A stretch of 48,547 bases of DNA from Strobilurus pachycystidiatus (taxonomy: Eukaryota > Basidiomycota > Agaricomycetes > Agaricales > Physalacriaceae): NCBI GenBank assembly GCA_019915135.1, contig JAHLMK010000050.1, positions 1 through 48,547 of the forward strand, written 5' to 3'. Both the position numbers and the translations under genes were made by a program. The notes beneath the pieces are model-generated. The model was given only the letters and a program-made list of their open reading frames with translations. It searched no databases and was not told where the DNA came from. Below, in pieces: positions 1 through 11,577 of the stretch; position 1 is the first letter of the stretch; every line of letters starts with the position of its first letter.

Positions 1-174
1 GGTCGATATGGTAAGAAAACAACTAAGAATTGACACAAGAGTATATGCCGACGAATGGGGACAGCTGTAACATAATTTTAGTTTGGCATTTACACCAATT
101 GTGCCTAGTTTCCGTTCTCAATGAGATTAGAACCAAATGACTTGGTCAAAAGTGCCACAAGCAACAGTTTGTCA
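1..174. other. Unassigned left edge
   Basis: This stretch precedes the first 759-bp repeat unit and differs in sequence from the corresponding part of the later units. No coding region or motif could be supported in it. Confidence 0.5.
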
Positions 175-2335
175 TTTCAAACATCTTTTGCGTAGCGTGC
201 GGAGGTTGAGGAGTGGCGTCGGAGGTGCTTGACTTGTGTTCTGACTGCGGCGGGTCAATGATGGTGAACATCGGACAGTGCGCGCCATCAGGAATGACAC
301 GGCGAGGGGTGCGCTTTGACTGCGAAGACGTGAGAAGTGAAAACACAAAGCGCAGTTGAAGAGCAAAGACTCGGGTTGCGAATTCTCCGCTATGCGGACA
401 AGTTGGTCAACGCGTTCAAGGCTATGTCTGTCGAGCGTTCGTTTACGAGGCAAGGACTTGAATCAGACAGTGCGAGCAACTGCTTCTTGACTGAATGTCA
501 CTCGCACTGACTCGGATGTGTGTTTGACTTGTATATGGAGATTTAGCGGTATGTGTGTTCAATGTGTGTTTAGGTCAGGTTAAGCAGGTTTGAAAGGCGT
601 TGGGAGACTGTCTCAGAGAGGGAAAGGCGTTCTATCTGTCTTGAGAGGGCGATGGGACTGTCTTAGTGGGTGAAAAGATGTTCTCTCTGCGTCGTAGCAA
701 GAATGCGTTGAACTCAAGTCGGTTATACGGACTCACTCGGTTAGAAGGTTAGGGTTCTCGGTGTTCTCGCCCGCGCAGCGAAGAGAATGTTTAAGAAAGG
801 GCCCGCGCGCGGGGCCTCTGTCTTGATGCGTATCGGAGATGCAACAAGATATGTGACATTATGCTAAACTGGTCAATCGGAGCAATGAACGAAGATATAC
901 TGTTCCGATGCACACAGAACTTGCATTGTCATCTTTCAAACATCTTTTGCGTAGCGTGCGGAGGTTGAGGAGTGGCGTCGGAGGTGCTTGACTTGTGTTC
1001 TGACTGCGGCGGGTCAATGATGGTGAACATCGGACAGTGCGCGCCATCAGGAATGACACGGCGAGGGGTGCGCTTTGACTGCGAAGACGTGAGAAGTGAA
1101 AACACAAAGCGCAGTTGAAGAGCAAAGACTCGGGTTGCGAATTCTCAGCTATGCGGACAAGTTGGTCAACGCGTTCAAGGCTATGTCTGTCGAGCGTTCG
1201 TTTACGAGGCAAGGACTTGAATCAGACAGTGCGAGCAACTGCTTCTTGACTGAATGTCACTCGCACTGACTCGGATGTGTGTTTGACTTGTATATGGAGA
1301 TTTAGCGGTATGTGTGTTCAATGTGTGTTTAGGTCAGGTTAAGCAGGTTTGAAAGGCGTTGGGAGACTGTCTCAGAGAGGGAAAGGCGTTCTATCTGTCT
1401 TGAGAGGGCGATGGGACTGTCTTAGTGGGTGAAAAGATGTTCTCTCTGCGTCGTAGCAAGAATGCGTTGAACTCAAGTCGGTTATACGGACTCACTCGGT
1501 TAGAAGGTTAGGGTTCTCGGTGTTCTCGCCCGCGCAGCGAAGAGAATGTTTAAGAAAGGGCCCGCGCGCGGGGCCTCTGTCTTGATGCGTATCGGAGATG
1601 CAACAAGATATGTGACATTATGCTAAACTGGTCAATCGGAGCAATGAACGAAGATATACTGTTCCGATGCACACAGAACTTGCATTGTCATCTTTCAAAC
1701 ATCTTTTGCGTAGCGTGCGGAGGTTGAGGAGTGGCGTCGGAGGTGCTTGACTTGTGTTCTGACTGCGGCGGGTCAATGATGGTGAACATCGGACAGTGCG
1801 CGCCATCAGGAATGACACGGCGAGGGGTGCGCTTTGACTGCGAAGACGTGAGAAGTGAAAACACAAAGCGCAGTTGAAGAGCAAAGACTCGGGTTGCGAA
1901 TTCTCAGCTATGCGGACAAGTTGGTCAACGCGTTCAAGGCTATGTCTGTCGAGCGTTCGTTTACGAGGCAAGGACTTGAATCAGACAGTGCGAGCAACTG
2001 CTTCTTGACTGAATGTCACTCGCACTGACTCGGATGTGTGTTTGACTTGTATATGGAGATTTAGCGGTATGTGTGTTCAATGTGTGTTTAGGTCAGGTTA
2101 AGCAGGTTTGAAAGGCGTTGGGAGACTGTCTCAGAGAGGGAAAGGCGTTCTATCTGTCTTGAGAGGGCGATGGGACTGTCTTAGTGGGTGAAAAGATGTT
2201 CTCTCTGCGTCGTAGCAAGAATGCGTTGAACTCAAGTCGGTTATACGGACTCACTCGGTTAGAAGGTTAGGGTTCTCGGTGTTCTCGCCCGCGCAGCGAA
2301 GAGAATGTTTAAGAAAGGGCCCGCGCGCGGGGCCT
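175..2335. repeat. 759-bp tandem array, about 2.85 units
   Basis: Unit starts are at 175, 934 and 1693 (the string TTTCAAACATC marks each), so the period is 759 bp. The copies are almost identical. One difference seen is CTCCGCT in unit 1 versus CTCAGCT in units 2 and 3. The third unit stops at about 2335, directly after a GC-rich near-palindrome (GGGCCCGCGCGCGGGGCC) that recurs at 799-816, 1558-1575 and 2317-2334. Each unit also has GGTTAGGGTT, a short telomere-like string (about 747-756 in unit 1). Short minus-strand open frames repeat with the unit and show no recognisable domain, so they are not called as genes. The near identity suggests recent amplification or gene conversion, as in subtelomeric satellites. 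Confidence 0.93.
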
Positions 2336-2389
2336 ATACCTATAAGCCCTGTTAATTCGACTCGAATTAACTTTGCGTCCCCGTTTTGG

Positions 2390-3650
2390 TCGAAATTGTA
2401 TTTGCAGGTCCCTTTAGGGTAGGGGACCACTGTCCCGAAACAGCTAGGCCGCAAATTCAAAACTCGGCCGGCTAGAGCGCGCTCTTTGATACCGCACCCG
2501 GGGCGGCCTGAATTCAGCTCAGCAACCGGCACTCCCCAGACCTCAAGATTGTATTTGCAGGTCTTTTAGGGTTGGGTGAGGGTGGGGGGAGAGAGCTTGG
2601 GACCAGGCGACATCCGCGCGGCACCCCGTAGCTGCACCTTTATATAAGCAGGTACCGCAAACGACGTGGTGGGCCCGGGACCGCTTCTCGGGTTTCGACA
2701 CCAGTGAGGAATATGCTTATAATAGCTATATAAACGTCCTCAATGAGTCCCGGCACCGCAAAGTTGCCGCGTGGCTCCGAACTCCTATTTGACCAGGAGC
2801 ACATCTGGCAGCGTGGGACCATAACATTCTCAGGACTTGATATTGTATTTGCAGATCCTGTTGGCATCCAGAGGACTGGGAAAAGTGGTTTCATGACAAT
2901 ACGCAATCCGTGCGGCTTCCTGTAGCTGTACCTTCATTTACGCAGGTACCGCAAACGACCTGGTGGGCCCGGGACTGCTTCTCGTGTCTTGACCCCAGTT
3001 GACAATATGCTTATAATAGCTATATAAACGTCCACAATGAGTCCCGGCACCGCAAAGTTGCCGCGTGGCTCCGAACTCCTATTTGACCGGGAACACATCT
3101 GTCAGCGCGGGAACGCAACATTCTCAGAACTTGATATTGTATTTGCAGGTCCCTTTGGCATTCAGAAGACTGGGAAAGTCGGTTTCAAGACAATACACAA
3201 TCCGTGCGGCTTCATGTAGCTGTACCTTCATTTACGCAGGAACCGCAAACAACCTGGTGGGCTCGGGACCGCTTCTCGTGTCTTGACCCCAGTTGACAAT
3301 ATGCTTATAGTAGCTATGTGAACGTCCTCAATGAGTCCCGGCACTGCAAAGTGGTCGTGTGGCTCCCAACTCCTGTTTGACCGGGTGCACATCTGGCAGC
3401 GCGAGAACCCAACATTCTCAGGACTTGATATTGTATTTGCAGGTCCCTTTGGCATCTAGATGACTGGGAAAAGTGGTTTCATGACAGTACACAATCCGTG
3501 CGGCTTCCCGTAGTTGTACCTTCATTTGCGCAGGTACCGCAAACGACCTGGTGGGCCAGGGACCACTTTTCGTGTCTCGGCATCAGTTGGAAATATGCTT
3601 ATAATAGCTATATTAACGTCTTCACTCAGTCCCGGTCCCGCAAATCCATT
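2390..3650. repeat. 294-bp tandem array with partial leading copies
   Basis: The string ATGAGTCCCGGCAC recurs at 2743, 3037 and 3331, giving a 294-bp period. Fragments of the same unit (TTGTATTTGCAGGTC) lie at about 2390 and 2545, and the array fades near 3650. Each unit has an AT-rich TATA-like block (GCTTATAATAGCTATATAAA, with variants) followed about 10 bp later by ATG and a 60-codon plus-strand open frame. That frame is complete in two units and ends after about 42 codons in the third. The copies differ by many substitutions, so this array is older than the 759-bp one. No known protein was recognised. Confidence 0.85.
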
Positions 3651-3805
3651 GCCTGACTTAAGACGGTGAAGAACAGCAAACGTGTCTGCAAGACAACAAC
3701 AGTGCCCTTAAGCTTCGATTAGCAACTGTGGAATATCTAAACAAGTGTCCTCGTCACTATGCTTCTGTTCTATAGTAGGAGAAAAGTACAAGAAAATTCA
3801 TCTTG

Positions 3806-3965
3806 AGGCCATGTGCATAGCCATCTGAAATTCTGGCAGAAATCCAAGTGGCTGTGCAGTGGCTATGCAGTGGCCTCAAATTTCTGGCAGAAATCCATGT
3901 GGCTGTGCTGTGGCTATGCTCTGGCCTCAGATTTCAGGCAGAAATTTATGTGGCTGTGTTTTTCA
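3806..3965. repeat. About 50-bp repeats (GTGGCTGTGC...GGCTATGC) upstream of the zinc-finger gene
   Basis: Three diverged units read roughly GTGGCTGTGCAGTGGCTATG followed by CAGTGGCCTCAAATTTCTGG and CAGAAATCC. A closely related repeat in the same orientation recurs at 7985-8125, inside the long intron of the downstream gene. From 3660 to 4130 nothing else was recognised apart from T-rich sequence before the first exon. Confidence 0.75.
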
Positions 3966-4132
3966 AGTTGCCATTATTTTGCCATATACTAATATGGTAA
4001 TTGTGTCCCACTGGACCGAGGTAGTTTGCTCCTTGACCTCTTACCACAACCTTCCTAATTGGGACACAAATTGCAATTTCTTTCGCCATTGTCTGCTCTT
4101 CCAATGTACGTCTTTAACTGTTTTTTTTAGTA

Positions 4133-7100
4133 TTGCCTGACACTTTACGCTATAGGGGAGGTAGTAAAGGTCGCAAAAATCCTTGTGATCATCCTGGCTG
4201 TGACTTTCGAGACCACCAGGAAAGTTTGGCTCGTCACTATCGGGCCTATCATGAAACTTCGTATCTGGTGTTTGTCGCCGACTCTACTGGTGCGTATTTA
4301 CTGATTCTCTTATAATTCTGTCTCATCAGTTTTTTTAGGGTCAGGCAATCACCGCCTCATTGAACGTAACCCGGCCACTGCTCTCGTCACCTGTATCGAC
4401 AATCTCTGCAACAATCACTTCGAATCTTTTGAAGCTTTCCGTCTGCACTTCCAGAATGTGCATGATGGAAAGCTTACCAAGTACACGGAAGACAAAAAAC
4501 TCGAGTATCTAGCCAATCTGGACAAAGCCGCTTCTGATGATGATGATGATGACAATGACGATTCCCACTCTGGCTCCCCATCGCCTCGTCACGGTAGTCT
4601 CTTCGGATCTTCCCCCACCCGTCCTTTTACACCCGGTGCCTTTGGTAAATTGCCCAGCCCTCTTCGTCCTCAGGCGAGTCCTGCCCGTCGCGGTCGAGTT
4701 CACTCTCCCGTTTCTCCGTCGATCAACCTGGCATCTCGTGCTTCCCACTCTCCCGGGGCCTCTCCGTCCATCCGTTCTAGGCGTGTCGCTTCTCGCAGCA
4801 CTTCTCGTCATCATCCGTATCCCGAACCAAGCATTCTGTTCTCCACCCGGGGGTCCGTCGCAACACCTCCACCGGCAAGCTTGGAAACACCGTCCCCACT
4901 CCCTCCTAATCCTCTTAGACTTTTTGCTTTGCGGTCTGCGGCTGCAACTCCAGTAGTTGTAGCCCAGGACGTGTACTCTTTGAACTCGTCGCCGGAGCAA
5001 TCCTCAGATGGTGATGATCCAATGTCTCCCACCAATGATGGTATGGACGTGGACAGTGAGCCTGTTCCTCAGGCCACCACGACCGGTATTCGTCTTAATC
5101 CCGACACGGACTATCTGCGCCCTCTCGACTTCTTCCCCAACATGTGTGTCCACACCGAGCTCCGACTTATCATCTGTTTGAAGTGTGGAATCTCTGTTCT
5201 GCCTTCCCGTGCATGGAAACACGCCAATGGACACCTTCGCGGTGAGACGCTTCCCAAGTGCAAGGCAGAGCTTGATGACTTGGTGGAGCGTTTGCACTTA
5301 TGTCAGACGTCCTCGGATATTCCAGTTGTCGCTCTCGGTGGACCACCAGTCCAAGGGCTTGCTCTTGAGCAAAAGGGATATCGGTGTTCTCAATGCGATC
5401 ATGTTCAGGGGACCTTTGACTCATTCAAGGTTCATGTCACCACACGTCATCCTGGCATAGGGATACCCGCTCGAGATCTTGTGATTGAGGTCGACCATTA
5501 TCAAACTCTTCTTCCCCCGCCCCATGTTCGGTATTTCCCAGTCGATATCTTTCAAAAGCCTAGGGATCGGACAAAACTCTCAGAACTAGTCAATCGCCAC
5601 ATTGTCCGTCCCTCTGCCGATCACGACATCCTCCTTGCTCCAGACTCGCAACACGACACCCACATCTGGACCAACAACAATGCATGGTCGACTCTGTTTG
5701 TAGAAGAACGCAAGTCCCGGGACGCTGTGGCCAAGCTTAGGAAGCTCACTTGGATTCCGGGTTACCAAGACGAAGGTTCTCCGCTCCGCAACTTGCGCGA
5801 TGTGGTCCTGAACTATCTGCGGCACACCGGATCGTTGGCCAAGAACACAGACATGGGTGTACGTCGTTTAATGGAACAGTGCCCTCCGTAAGTTGTTTAT
5901 TAGTCCTTTTCTTCATAATCTAATCTTTGTCTCTTGAAGCCCTGATCAACACTCCAACGCCATGTATATTCTTTCGGATGACAAAGTTGGGGACTATGCA
6001 TTGGATCTTACCCGTCTTGTTGCTCTGCTCGCACAGGATGTCGATGGTGTGGCACCCAGGCATTCCGATGATGTGAAGCATACCGAAGCCCTCCTCGCAC
6101 TCTTAGATGTGGATCGGAAAGCGGTGAACATGCCCGCTGCCCGTGAAGCTTTGCATAACCTCATCTGGCCTATCCTCTGCCGTACGACTCCTAAGAACAA
6201 GTTCGACCATATCCTGGAGACGTACTATGCGTTAACCTGCTTACGCGAGGATGGTAACTATAAGGAGCCCAAGAACACTACGGGGCTCTTTGCGCATATG
6301 AAGTATATCATGCGCCTGGCTTGGTGTTACCAAGGATTGAAGGAGGTGGCAGATTCTGATGAGCGTCTTTACGAGTACGTTCCAATAACTCATTCTAAAT
6401 CCACTCTACTAATTGTGTTGTCAACAGTGTCATGTTACGCATTGGCATGCCGATCTTTTCACCAAACAACTCGAGTTCGTGGAATTCGGTATGCGACTTA
6501 CAGCGCTACTGTTCCTATCTGGCTCATGAGTCGATTCAACCTCCCACCACCCGGGTGTCCGATGATTGCAACTCGTTCACGCACAACGATAGCACTATCC
6601 ACATTCCCACTCTACGCACCCGATTCCGTGCTCTCCTTGATGGTATAAAGGCCGATATGGCTGCTCTTCTTCCCGATCCTGCCATGATGTTTACCAAGTT
6701 CCCTGAGAACACGGTGGACCAATGGGCAGAGGAGGAAGTGGGCTACTCTTTCCTTTCAGCCGGCGACGAAGTCTCTCCCACCTACGATCTATTTGACAAG
6801 TTGGTGGACGATCCCAATCAGCGCATGTTCTTCAATGCTCCCGGTGGTGCGCCCCATGTATCCCCTGCCGGTGTCGAGGAAGTCCACAGCAAACTCAACG
6901 ATATCGGTCTGCGTTTGGGCTTTGCAGCGGTAACGCTTGCTGGCCAGTTTACTCGTGGTGGGCAGTACCCTGATGTACGCATTCAGAACGCGACACGTGG
7001 TCGAGGGATCTTCCTTGGATTTGCAGAGCTATGGATGGCTCTCCGTCGTGCTAAGACAGAGACTCAAGTGGGTCACGAAAGCTTTGTTCCAATGAAGCTG

Positions 7101-7895
7101 CCGCCGGAGCTCGCCTTGCTCTTGCTCACCTATCTTGTCCACATACGTCCCACTGAATCTCGGTTGGCTACAGTGCTCTATGGTCCGGAGGTTGGGTTGC
7201 GTTACGACACGTACCTCTTCATGCAGGGTGAGAAGCGTCTTGACGCGGATCAATTCCGCGCCTTTTTCCAGTCGCGCTTCACCACTCATCTTGGCTACGA
7301 CATCGGTGTTCATACCTGGCGACAACATACGGTAGAAATCACCCGCATCTTCTTTGGCACGGACGCACTTATGCGCGTTCTGGGCCAAGACGACACCTTT
7401 GCAGAGCAAGCCGGTCATTCTGCCAATATTCGTGCCCGGTTTTATGCTATCGAAGAGTCCGGTACAGCTGGGTTGGGCTCTGAACAGCTGCTGAAGTTTA
7501 GTGTCGCCTCAGACGCTTGGCACAGTGTTTGGGATATGATTCCTGGCCAGGTTCCGGCCGTTGCTCTTCCCATTCGACTCAAAGCTCGCGCTCCGGTTGA
7601 TCTGGCTAATCCGGCACCTGCAGCACCGGCACCCCCTCCTGGTGTTGCAGCTGCACCACTTTTTGATCAGGCTGCCTTCTTCGCTACAATGAGGACGACA
7701 ATCAAGTCGGCGGTGGACGATGGCATTGCGAAAGCGCTGGAGGGTCTCTCAGAGACCATTCAGACTCATGTTAGTGAAGCTCTGGTCGCTGCGCATCTGG
7801 CAAATGGTGGACTTGGTTTATCCTCTCTGCCGGCAGTTCCCGCTCCACCCGCACCGAGTAACGACACCCATGAAGATGTGATTATGAATGATTCA
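4133..7895 (+). CDS. OrsD-type C2H2 zinc-finger protein with tyrosine-recombinase-like region (N-terminal part of a probable RecQ fusion)
   Basis: Exons are 4133-4289, 4339-5887, 5940-6374 and 6428-7895, with 49-53 bp GT..AG introns that keep frame. Four C2H2-like fingers are visible: CDHPGC..H..H in exon 1, CIDNLC..H..H early in exon 2, then CLKCG..H..H and CSQCD..H..H late in exon 2, the last two in the style of the fungal OrsD domain. Between them is a Ser/Pro-rich, acidic low-complexity stretch. Exon 4 carries a tyrosine-recombinase-like order: YLVHIRPTE (Arg), HTWR (HxxR, His at 7311), AGHS (His at 7415) and a following Tyr (7443). The true start is unresolved: 4133 is not an ATG and the first exon may be spliced to an upstream one. 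The last codon before 7896 can splice in frame to the helicase at 8163. Otherwise the frame runs on to a stop at 8102. Confidence 0.8.
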
Positions 7896-7984
7896 GTGCG
7901 TATTTCAGTTCTTGTCATGTCTTCTCGTGTGGGGGGTGGCATTGCCGCTTACATCAGCCAAGTTGCCATCCTGGCTTATGTCAT

Positions 7985-8125
7985 CGGCTGTCAGAATTCT
8001 GCCAGAATTTTTTTGTGGCTGTGCATGTGGCTATGCAGGCCAAATTTCTGCCAGAATTTTTCGTGGCTGTGCACGTGGCTATGCAAGCCAAATTTCTGCT
8101 AGAATTTTTTTGTGGCTGTGCAGTG
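7985..8125. repeat. About 47-bp intronic repeats
   Basis: Two to three units of about 47 bp (TTTGTGGCTGTGCATGTGGC, TATGCAGGCCAAATTTCTGC, CAGAATTTTT) fill most of the 267-bp interval between the recombinase-like exon and the helicase exon. All other introns of the locus are 49-54 bp. The repeat is related to the one at 3806-3965. Confidence 0.8.
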
Positions 8126-8162
8126 TGACAACAGATACTGATGTTGCGCTTTTCTCTTATAG

Positions 8163-10557
8163 TTATTTGGCATGGACTTGTCCTACAACGATGATCCTCC
8201 CACTGCTGCTGCCGTCGACACTATACCTCACCCAGTTCCCATGGTCGTTCAACCTCGGACAAGAGCCGAAATCACGTTGGCTTTGGCAACTGCTCTTCAT
8301 GGTCGTGAAGCTCTTAATGAGGACGAAGCCGCTCAGTTGTGTCAGTACTTTGGCCCCGACCTCGAAGCTGATGCAGTAGCTGGTCTCCGACATATGCTTG
8401 GTCCCGAAGCCACTTGGAGTTCACCATATCAACATCTGTTGGTGCTTCTTGTTCTCAGTGAGCATCAGGACTTTATTGCCATCTTACCGACCGGCGCTGG
8501 CAAATCACTCGCTTGGAGTATTTACGCTTGGATCCACCGCAAAGAGCGCGTCATCATCGTGCTCATTCCAAACAAGTCGCTGCTTGAAGAGCAGTACCGT
8601 CGCGCTACCTCTAAAGGCATACCAGCACAGACACTGTCGTCCAGCATCATTACCAACTGGAAGCCAGTCCACGATAAGACCGCACTCTGGTTTGTGCCTC
8701 TGGAGACATTTGCGAGCTCAAAGTGGTCAACGTGAGATTTTTTTGTTTATCTTTCAATGTCGCCTCGTTATTAATGGGTTCTTAGCTTCGTCAACCGGAT
8801 TCAGGAAAGGTGGAGGGTCTGGATGTGCGACGAGGCTCATCAGATCATCTCGGAACCCACGTTCCGTACTCAGTTCACCAAAATCGACAAGATCATGATC
8901 TCCAAAGTCTCAAAGGTCTTCCTTACGGCAACACTTGCTGTAGACCACATGGAGTATTTCAGAACTGTCAGCGGCCTCGCGCGGACTAGCTGGGTTCTTC
9001 GTGCCCCGCTTCTTCAGCCCAACATCCGTTACGCTGTTGTTTCATACGACAGTGAGTATGTCAAGCAAGGGGCTCTTGTTTCAGCCTTGGTCGATCTCTT
9101 CACCACTCGCATTCTCAATCGCTACAACCCCGTAACCCAAGGAGTCGTCTTTGGGACTTCGACTGCCGAGTGCAAGGATACCGGTGCTAAACTTGGTTGT
9201 ATGTCATACAGTGGATGGCCGCACCGCTATGAGGACGAGTACGACTTTGCCCAGGGGACAAAACAATGGATTGCAGCAACCACGACACTTATTCAGGGCA
9301 TGGACAACCCCCGACTGGCTGTTGCATTGATGGAAGGCTACATGCACGGTCTTCTGGCCATTGTTCAGGGTGCAGGTCGAACCGGACGTTTCCACTTCCC
9401 CGGCTATACATTTGTTCTCAACGACATTCGAGCTCAATATCCCCCACCTCCTCCACAGGACTACGGACTCGCTTATCGTAGCATTGCCTGGATGGCAAAC
9501 GATATCATCTGCCGCCGTTTTGAACCGACACTTATCTTCAATGGACGCGGTCTCACATGTCGTGATATTCCCAACGCTCTCCTTTGCGACATTTGCAATC
9601 CAAACTTTGAGCTCAACAACACTATCCAAGCTATCGTCAATGGACTTGCGACCAACACCCCGTTCCAACCCGTCTTTCCCTCCACCGACTTGATCGATCC
9701 TTATCTCTCCGTTCCCGTTGTGCGCCTTCCTCCCGCAACTGGTGGTGTTGTCTATATGCCACCCGCAGCTCGTGCGCAGCTTGGACGGTCCGGCAATCTC
9801 CCTTCAATGAATGTTCGGATGAATGTTCAACTCTGGGGACAGCGCATGGCAGAGTTGGATCGTCTTACGGTGGTGTTGAAAGAGATGTACGTCTTTTTCT
9901 CACAATACTGTGTTGGCTGTTGGCTTGCGGATCCGGGACGTCGCACATCGGCTAGCGATCATCAGGAACAACTTGGGGAAATCTGCCGTAAAACGACTGA
10001 TAACCGAATAATGGGCAAAGGTTTCTTCACGTGGCGCAGCGGCAATCGTATCGATCCCAAAGCCCAGTCCATGTGTTTTGGATGTTGGATTCCTGATCCC
10101 AAGATCTTCGACACCGGTCACCCTCAATACGAAGTCGGCAAATGTCCTACGCATAACTTGCTGCCTGCTTTGTGTTGGTGGTTTATGTCAGCCGAGCACG
10201 CTGGGCCATCGTCAGGATTCTATCAGTAAGTGTTTTGCCTTCTAACTTGTTACGTATATGAACTTTGTTTTCAGATTGGTCTGGCAACAATATCCCGAGT
10301 TGAAGGCATTGTTCAAGGGTAAAAACTTTGGACTGCCAGAGTGTGGTCCAATTCTCACTTGGCTGATGTCTAAACCGGCCGGACAACCTTTGCGTAACGG
10401 TGTTTCATTGGCGATCTTTATCTATGGGCAGCTGAAGGACGAGGTGGAGAATCGTAAAGGTGTACGCACTGATAGCTGCTGGAAGCACAAGACGTCGAAC
10501 AGGTTCTACAACCCGGGATGGGTTCCAGATCCTAAGGCTCAGTGGAAGAAGAAGTAG
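8163..10557 (+). CDS. RecQ-like superfamily 2 DNA helicase (telomere-linked type)
   Basis: Exons are 8163-8731, 8786-10225 and 10275-10557; introns 8732-8785 and 10226-10274 have GT..AG ends and keep frame. If this is a separate gene, the first ATG is at 8172. Helicase motifs appear in order: Walker A in LPTGAGKS, a DEAH box (CDEAHQ) in exon 2, LTAT as motif III, and QGAGRTGR as motif VI. A Cys-bearing C-terminal region follows (CDICNP, CWLADPG, CFGCW), possibly a zinc site. RecQ enzymes unwind DNA 3' to 5', and subtelomeric copies are common in fungi. The exon starting at 8163 is in phase with the exon ending at 7895. Summing all seven exons gives 5,901 nt, an exact multiple of three (1,966 residues), which supports one fused protein. 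Two adjacent genes remain possible. Confidence 0.9.
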
Positions 10558-10799
10558 TGGGCAGAGCAAGTAGAGTTACAATTTTTTGTTGATTTGCGTA
10601 TTACGTATCTTTGTTCAACACATAGATAGAAAGTCAGGGTATACATAAACTTGTTATGGCAGATGCCTGATATGATCACAATGTAACATAGATTCACCCA
10701 AGTGTATTCATGTAAAGTTGCGACGTCACGTAACGCCCCACCCCAATGGGCGTTATGTGACCATGATGTGACTGAGATTTCTTTAACCTGGGACAAGAA
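10558..10799. other. 3' flank of the helicase gene
   Basis: This interval is AT-rich and has no supportable gene. The sequence GACGTCACGTAACGCCCC near 10723 and the direct 8-mer GACAAGAA (10792-10799) are the only notable strings. The latter is the left target duplication of the adjacent MITE. Confidence 0.5.
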
Positions 10800-11160
10800 A
10801 GGACCCGTGTTTATCCTGCCAGAGGTTAGATCAGAATTTGCCTGTTTGAAATCAAATTGTCAGGATTTTTGCCGGCGCTGCGCGCACCTCCATTGTCAGG
10901 ATTTTCTATACAACATCGCCAAAATCGGGTTTACCTCGGGTTTTTAACCCCAAATTTTGCTCGGCAGAGCCGCCGAGACCGGTCACGTGGCTTTTGGGTC
11001 CCAAATTTGGCGCGCCAGGCCCATGATTGTCAGGATTTCTATCCGACCTTCCTCAGCGAGGGTCAAAATTTGTCAGGATTCTGATCCTAGCTCACTCAAA
11101 TTCTCAAAAAATTTGTCAGGATTTTGGATGCAAGCTCTTATAGGGATAAACACGGGTCCT
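10800..11160. mobile_element. 361-bp hAT-like MITE with 8-bp target duplication
   Basis: Terminal inverted repeats read AGGACCCGTGTTTATCC at 10800-10816 and its reverse complement ending at 11160. They are flanked by identical 8-mers GACAAGAA (10792-10799 and 11161-11168). An 8-bp duplication is characteristic of the hAT superfamily. No transposase is encoded, so the element is non-autonomous. Inside are at least five direct copies of TTGTCAGGATTT or close variants (near 10857, 10895, 11028, 11070 and 11114), which resemble the subterminal binding-site arrays of hAT elements. Confidence 0.85.
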
Positions 11161-11168
11161 GACAAGAA

Positions 11169-11577
11169 GTCAAATGTTTAGTGACTGTTATTGTACAATG
11201 CAATATATAAGATGCATTACTCACTATCCATACCATGACCCACATTATTGAGTACAATAAGGTAATATGTTGTAAGTGTACCATACAGAAGCCCCCAAGA
11301 TCCGTGTAACGAGCATGTCATTGTATCCGATATATATATGCCGATGATGGAAGTTATATGTTATGAATATATGTACCGTTACCCCAACATGCCAAGTCAC
11401 GTTAATTGTGAATATGTGCCGTAGATATGAGCAATACATTAGCCCCGATGTTAACCCCCCGCAACGATAAATTCAGTGCAAGTTGTGATCGTAACCCCCC
11501 CGCCGTACCTATCCCTCTTGAAACGGAAGTGGAGGGCTCCAATTCAAACCAAAATTTTGTTTTGGAAGGATTTTGGA
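11169..11577. other. AT-rich spacer before the minisatellite
   Basis: This is low-complexity, AT-rich sequence with runs such as CGATATATATATGCCG near 11329. No coding region is supportable here. Confidence 0.45.

Noticed and set aside
172..1971. Repeated 93-117 codon minus-strand frames
   Set aside because: They recur only because the 759-bp unit recurs. No domain or codon-level constraint is visible.
4509..5000. 163-codon minus-strand frame
   Set aside because: It is antisense to the low-complexity part of the zinc-finger exon, and its Arg-rich composition is a shadow of that exon.
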